Shown here piece by piece: positions 52,901-55,205 of a DNA stretch of 55,205 nt (within the stretch, counting starts at the first letter, position 1; the number at the start of each line of letters is the position of its first letter). The notes beneath the pieces were generated by a model. The model was not told where the DNA came from and ran no database searches. It saw only the letters and a list, made by a program, of their open reading frames with translations. Origin of the DNA: Oscillochloris sp. ZM17-4. Lineage in GTDB: Bacteria; Chloroflexota; Chloroflexia; Chloroflexales; Chloroflexaceae. The translations under genes and the position numbers were made by a program. The stretch covers positions 1-55,205 of the forward strand of contig NZ_JAIEWN010000037.1 of assembly GCF_019599295.1 (NCBI RefSeq), given 5' to 3'.

Positions 52901-55017
52901 GCGGTACTCCAGCAACAGAGTCAGCGCCTCGGCGTTGCGCCGAGTGGCCCCAGGCGTGTCGGCGGGGTCTTTCGCATAGATCTCCTGAGGCATCGCAAGG
53001 GTCGCGCAGACTGCGCGGGCGATTGCCGCATGGTCAAGCGGATCGTCTGGGGCGCGGGCCGTGATCGTGCGCGCAATCGCTGAGCGCAGGGTGGCCACGG
53101 TCGCAAAGTCGTTGAAGTGGCCAGCCTGGAGCGAGGCATCCTGGCGGTTATCGGTGAAGCTCAGCAGCTTCTGGGCCTGGCGATCCAGATCCGAGCGGCG
53201 CAGCTCGTCGATCGTCGCCACCGAGAGGAGAGTCGTCGCGGTGCTCCGGCCCTCGCTGCTCAGGCGGGCCAGCTTGCGGAAATCGTCCTCGCGGCGGGTG
53301 TAGACCACCCCGCAGCGCAGGCAGGTCAGAAACGGTGCCGGGATGAACCAACAAGACTCGCCATCGTCGCTGCGCTCGGCCAGGCTGCCGTCGGGCCGCA
53401 CAAACAGGCGGCGCGGCACATACGGCTTGTACTCCTTGAGGATGCTGCGGCCGCGGCGGGTGATGCGGAACCAGGTATCAGGCAGGCGGTCGATATCATC
53501 CTCGGTCCAGGCCTCGTCACCGACCAGGAGATAGCCAGCCGTCGCCGGGGCTTCCACATCCTCACCCCGCGAGAGCGGATGGCGCGGCTCCAGCCGATCT
53601 TGCGCCGGGTCGAGCGCGCAGAGCGCGTAGTGCTGGCCGCACTCGCGGCAGAAGACCTGCGGGTAAAGCAGGCGTCGCTCGCCGGGGCCGCCGAGGGCGT
53701 GCTGCCCCTCCAGGGTCAGCTCACGGCGCGGCGGCGACGCGGCGGTGGCGTAGAGCGCCCCGCCCTGTGAGATAAACTGGTGCAGCTTGAAGGCGAAGGG
53801 CGCTTTCGTGGTCGGGTCTTTGCGCGTGCCCAGCCGGAAGAAGTGCTGGATGGCAGCTTCGCAGCGATCCAGATCCACCCCGGTGAACGCGGCCAGCTTC
53901 GCCGCACCTCGCGTAAGCTCAGCGGCCGGGCCCGGATGAGCGTATTTGTACGCGGGTCAACCTGCAGGCTGTAGGTGTCCTCGATCCATGCCGCCAGCGG
54001 ATGCTGCTGGAATGCGGTGAAGCTGAGTGTCTCGGGCAGCTCCGCAGTGAGCATCGCGGCCAGCTGGTCGGCCGTCGGGCGAGGGGAGCGCAGGATCGCC
54101 CGGTGCAGCGTCTCACCGATCACCTGATCGACACCAAGCTCAGCCCCGAAGATCGTACTGGCCACCCGGGCGACCGCCACACCGGGGTCGCTGCCGCCCT
54201 CGGCCGAGATCATCGTCGCGCTGGTGCCAATGCACGTCAGGTTCGGGTTGCCGCAGCGCTCGCGCAGGCGGCGCAGCAGCATCGCCACATCGGCGCCCTG
54301 GCGGCCGCGATAGGTATGGAGCTCATCGAGCACGACAAACTGGAGCCCAGTCATCCCCGCCTCGACGAACCGAAACTCGGCGGGCCGGGTCAGCATCAGC
54401 TCCAGCATCACATAGTTGGTCAGCAGGATGTGCGGCGGATGTTCTTGGATCTCACGCTTCTGACTCTCGCTTTCCTGACCGGTGTAGCGCCGCACCTGCA
54501 CCAGGTGGCGATCCTCAGGCGGCAGGGTATCAAGGAAGGCGTTGATTCCCAATTCCTGCGAGTTGATCAGCGCATTCATCGGGTAGACCAAGATCGCCCG
54601 CACCTGGCCACGCTCGGGCTCATCGCGCAGAATGTGATCAACGATCGGCACCACGTAGGTCAGGCTCTTGCCCGATCCGGTACCAGTGGTAACCACATAG
54701 TGCCGCCGCTGCTGTGCCAAGGTGATCGCATCGCGCTGGTGGCGATAGAGCCGGAGCGAGCTGAAAGAGTCGTCCTTCTTCCAGCCAAAGATCTTGGCGC
54801 AGAGCGGATGGAGAACGTGGCTCTGGGCCAACTGCACGACGGTCTGGTCGGCGGCGTAGGCTGGGGAGAGCTGGATCAGTGCGTCGGGCCAGAGCTCACC
54901 AGCCTCCAGCCGCTCCTGAACATAGGCGCGCATCGTGAGGTCGGCGATAGTAAGGAAACTCGTGGTGTAGGCCGCGTAGGTGTCGACGATGTGTGAGCGA
55001 AGCTGAAAGACATCCAC
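49955..55017 (-). pseudogene. DUF1998 DEAD/DEAH helicase (DrmA/DrmB-like fusion), one frameshift
   Basis: About 1690 codons over two overlapping frames. N-terminal part (55017-53910): TTGTGSGKSLTYVVPIV, YPMNALINSQ, VLDELHTYRGRQGADVA, CIGTSATM. One base is missing around 53908, where LREVRRSW should read on as GAAKLAAFTGVDLDRC. Second part (to 49955): LYPQVFCRECGQHYAL, SFTDNRQDASLQAGHFNDF, MELGIDIADLNVVHMRN, YAQRSGRAGRSGQ, and the DUF1998 C-terminus with ACARACYRCLLTYANQ (four-Cys). Family: MrfA/DrmA-type helicases; DISARM often has DrmA and DrmB as separate genes, while here helicase and DUF1998 parts are one reading. It is the first gene of the operon. A true mutation or a base-calling error are both possible. 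Confidence 0.8.
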
Positions 55018-55134
55018 GGGTGTGCTTTCCAGATAACGCGGCAGAGTCGAGACTGATCACACCACTACCGCCGATACGCACCACATCTGGGGGATGATAG
55101 GGAGTGAATGCAATGGTGATAGCGGATTGCCGGA

Positions 55135-55143
55135 AGTATAACA
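55135..55143 (-). promoter_or_regulatory. Extended -10 element upstream of the DISARM-like operon
   Basis: On the minus strand TGTTATACT (TG-N-TATACT), about 120 bases before the helicase start. No good -35 is visible, as is usual for extended -10 promoters. The stretch 55018-55205 has no gene. Confidence 0.45.
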
Positions 55144-55205
55144 CGCCGATATGAATTACGCATTGATTGTGTGGAGGCCGTTACGTCCTGGGGACTACCG
55201 CGCCA

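Noticed and set aside
53890-53915. Programmed frameshift in the DUF1998 helicase
   Set aside because: No slippery heptamer or downstream structure is evident. A missing base in a G-run is simpler.
7254-55017. Calling the region a complete BREX or DISARM system
   Set aside because: BREX lacks brxA, brxB and brxC and has broken pglZ and brxL. The DISARM-like part lacks a DrmC-type PLD gene, and its helicase and methyltransferase are broken.

Overview
Overall. This is a GC-rich, almost entirely minus-strand accessory segment: a roughly 48 kb anti-phage defence island (about 7.2-55 kb) next to about 7 kb of ordinary-looking genes. The organism is most likely a member of the Chloroflexota. That is an inference from the high GC, the MalT-type regulator, the STAND/TPR proteins and the abundant short repeats; no rRNA or tRNA gene is present to confirm it. 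No CRISPR array was seen.

Left part (1-7.2 kb). A MalT-like ATP-binding regulator running off the left edge, a small membrane protein, a CPBP-protease remnant, a DUF7010-like membrane protein, two hypothetical proteins and a secreted protein with C-terminal DUF5648-like repeats.

Middle-left (7.2-21.2 kb). A three-gene cassette is present twice, in the same order and on the same strand. It encodes an McrB-like AAA ATPase, a four-helix-bundle (S23/IVS-type) protein, and a ~780-residue effector of the DUF2357/COG1700 type. The effector combines a PD-(D/E)xK nuclease site, a conserved Cys/His cluster and a C-terminal HEPN-type RNxxxH motif. Between the copies lie a stand-alone AAA15 ATPase with a clear promoter/operator, an IS4-type remnant and two genes it truncates (DUF697-like and DUF2726-like).

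Centre (21.1-27.6 kb). A decaying BREX remnant: brxL (frameshifted and apparently fused at its 3' end to the second McrB-like gene) and pglZ (stop codon plus frameshift). It is capped by an ISL3-family element 8 bases upstream of pglZ and by a TnpB fragment.

Centre-right (27.7-36.7 kb). A small antitoxin-like protein and a retropepsin-like protease on the plus strand. Then, on the minus strand, a NERD nuclease, a short membrane protein, a multi-GAF sensor and a CHAT-like/KAP P-loop NTPase. The last two are clearly AT-richer than their surroundings.

Right (36.7-55 kb). A DISARM-like operon read from right to left: a DUF1998 helicase (frameshifted), an SNF2 helicase (DrmD-like), two STAND NTPases with TPRs (one frameshifted), and an Eco57I/PglX/DrmMI-type N6-adenine methyltransferase. 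The methyltransferase is broken into an N-terminal module and two tandem catalytic cores.

Cross-cutting features. Several families of short repeats, mostly 7-8-base tandem units and often palindromic, sit in spacers, at ribosome-binding positions and in frame inside coding sequences. At least six genes carry frameshifts or stops, which means either real decay of the island or local sequencing error. The best candidate for an undescribed system is the duplicated McrB-like/four-helix/dual-nuclease cassette; the CHAT-KAP plus GAF module is second.
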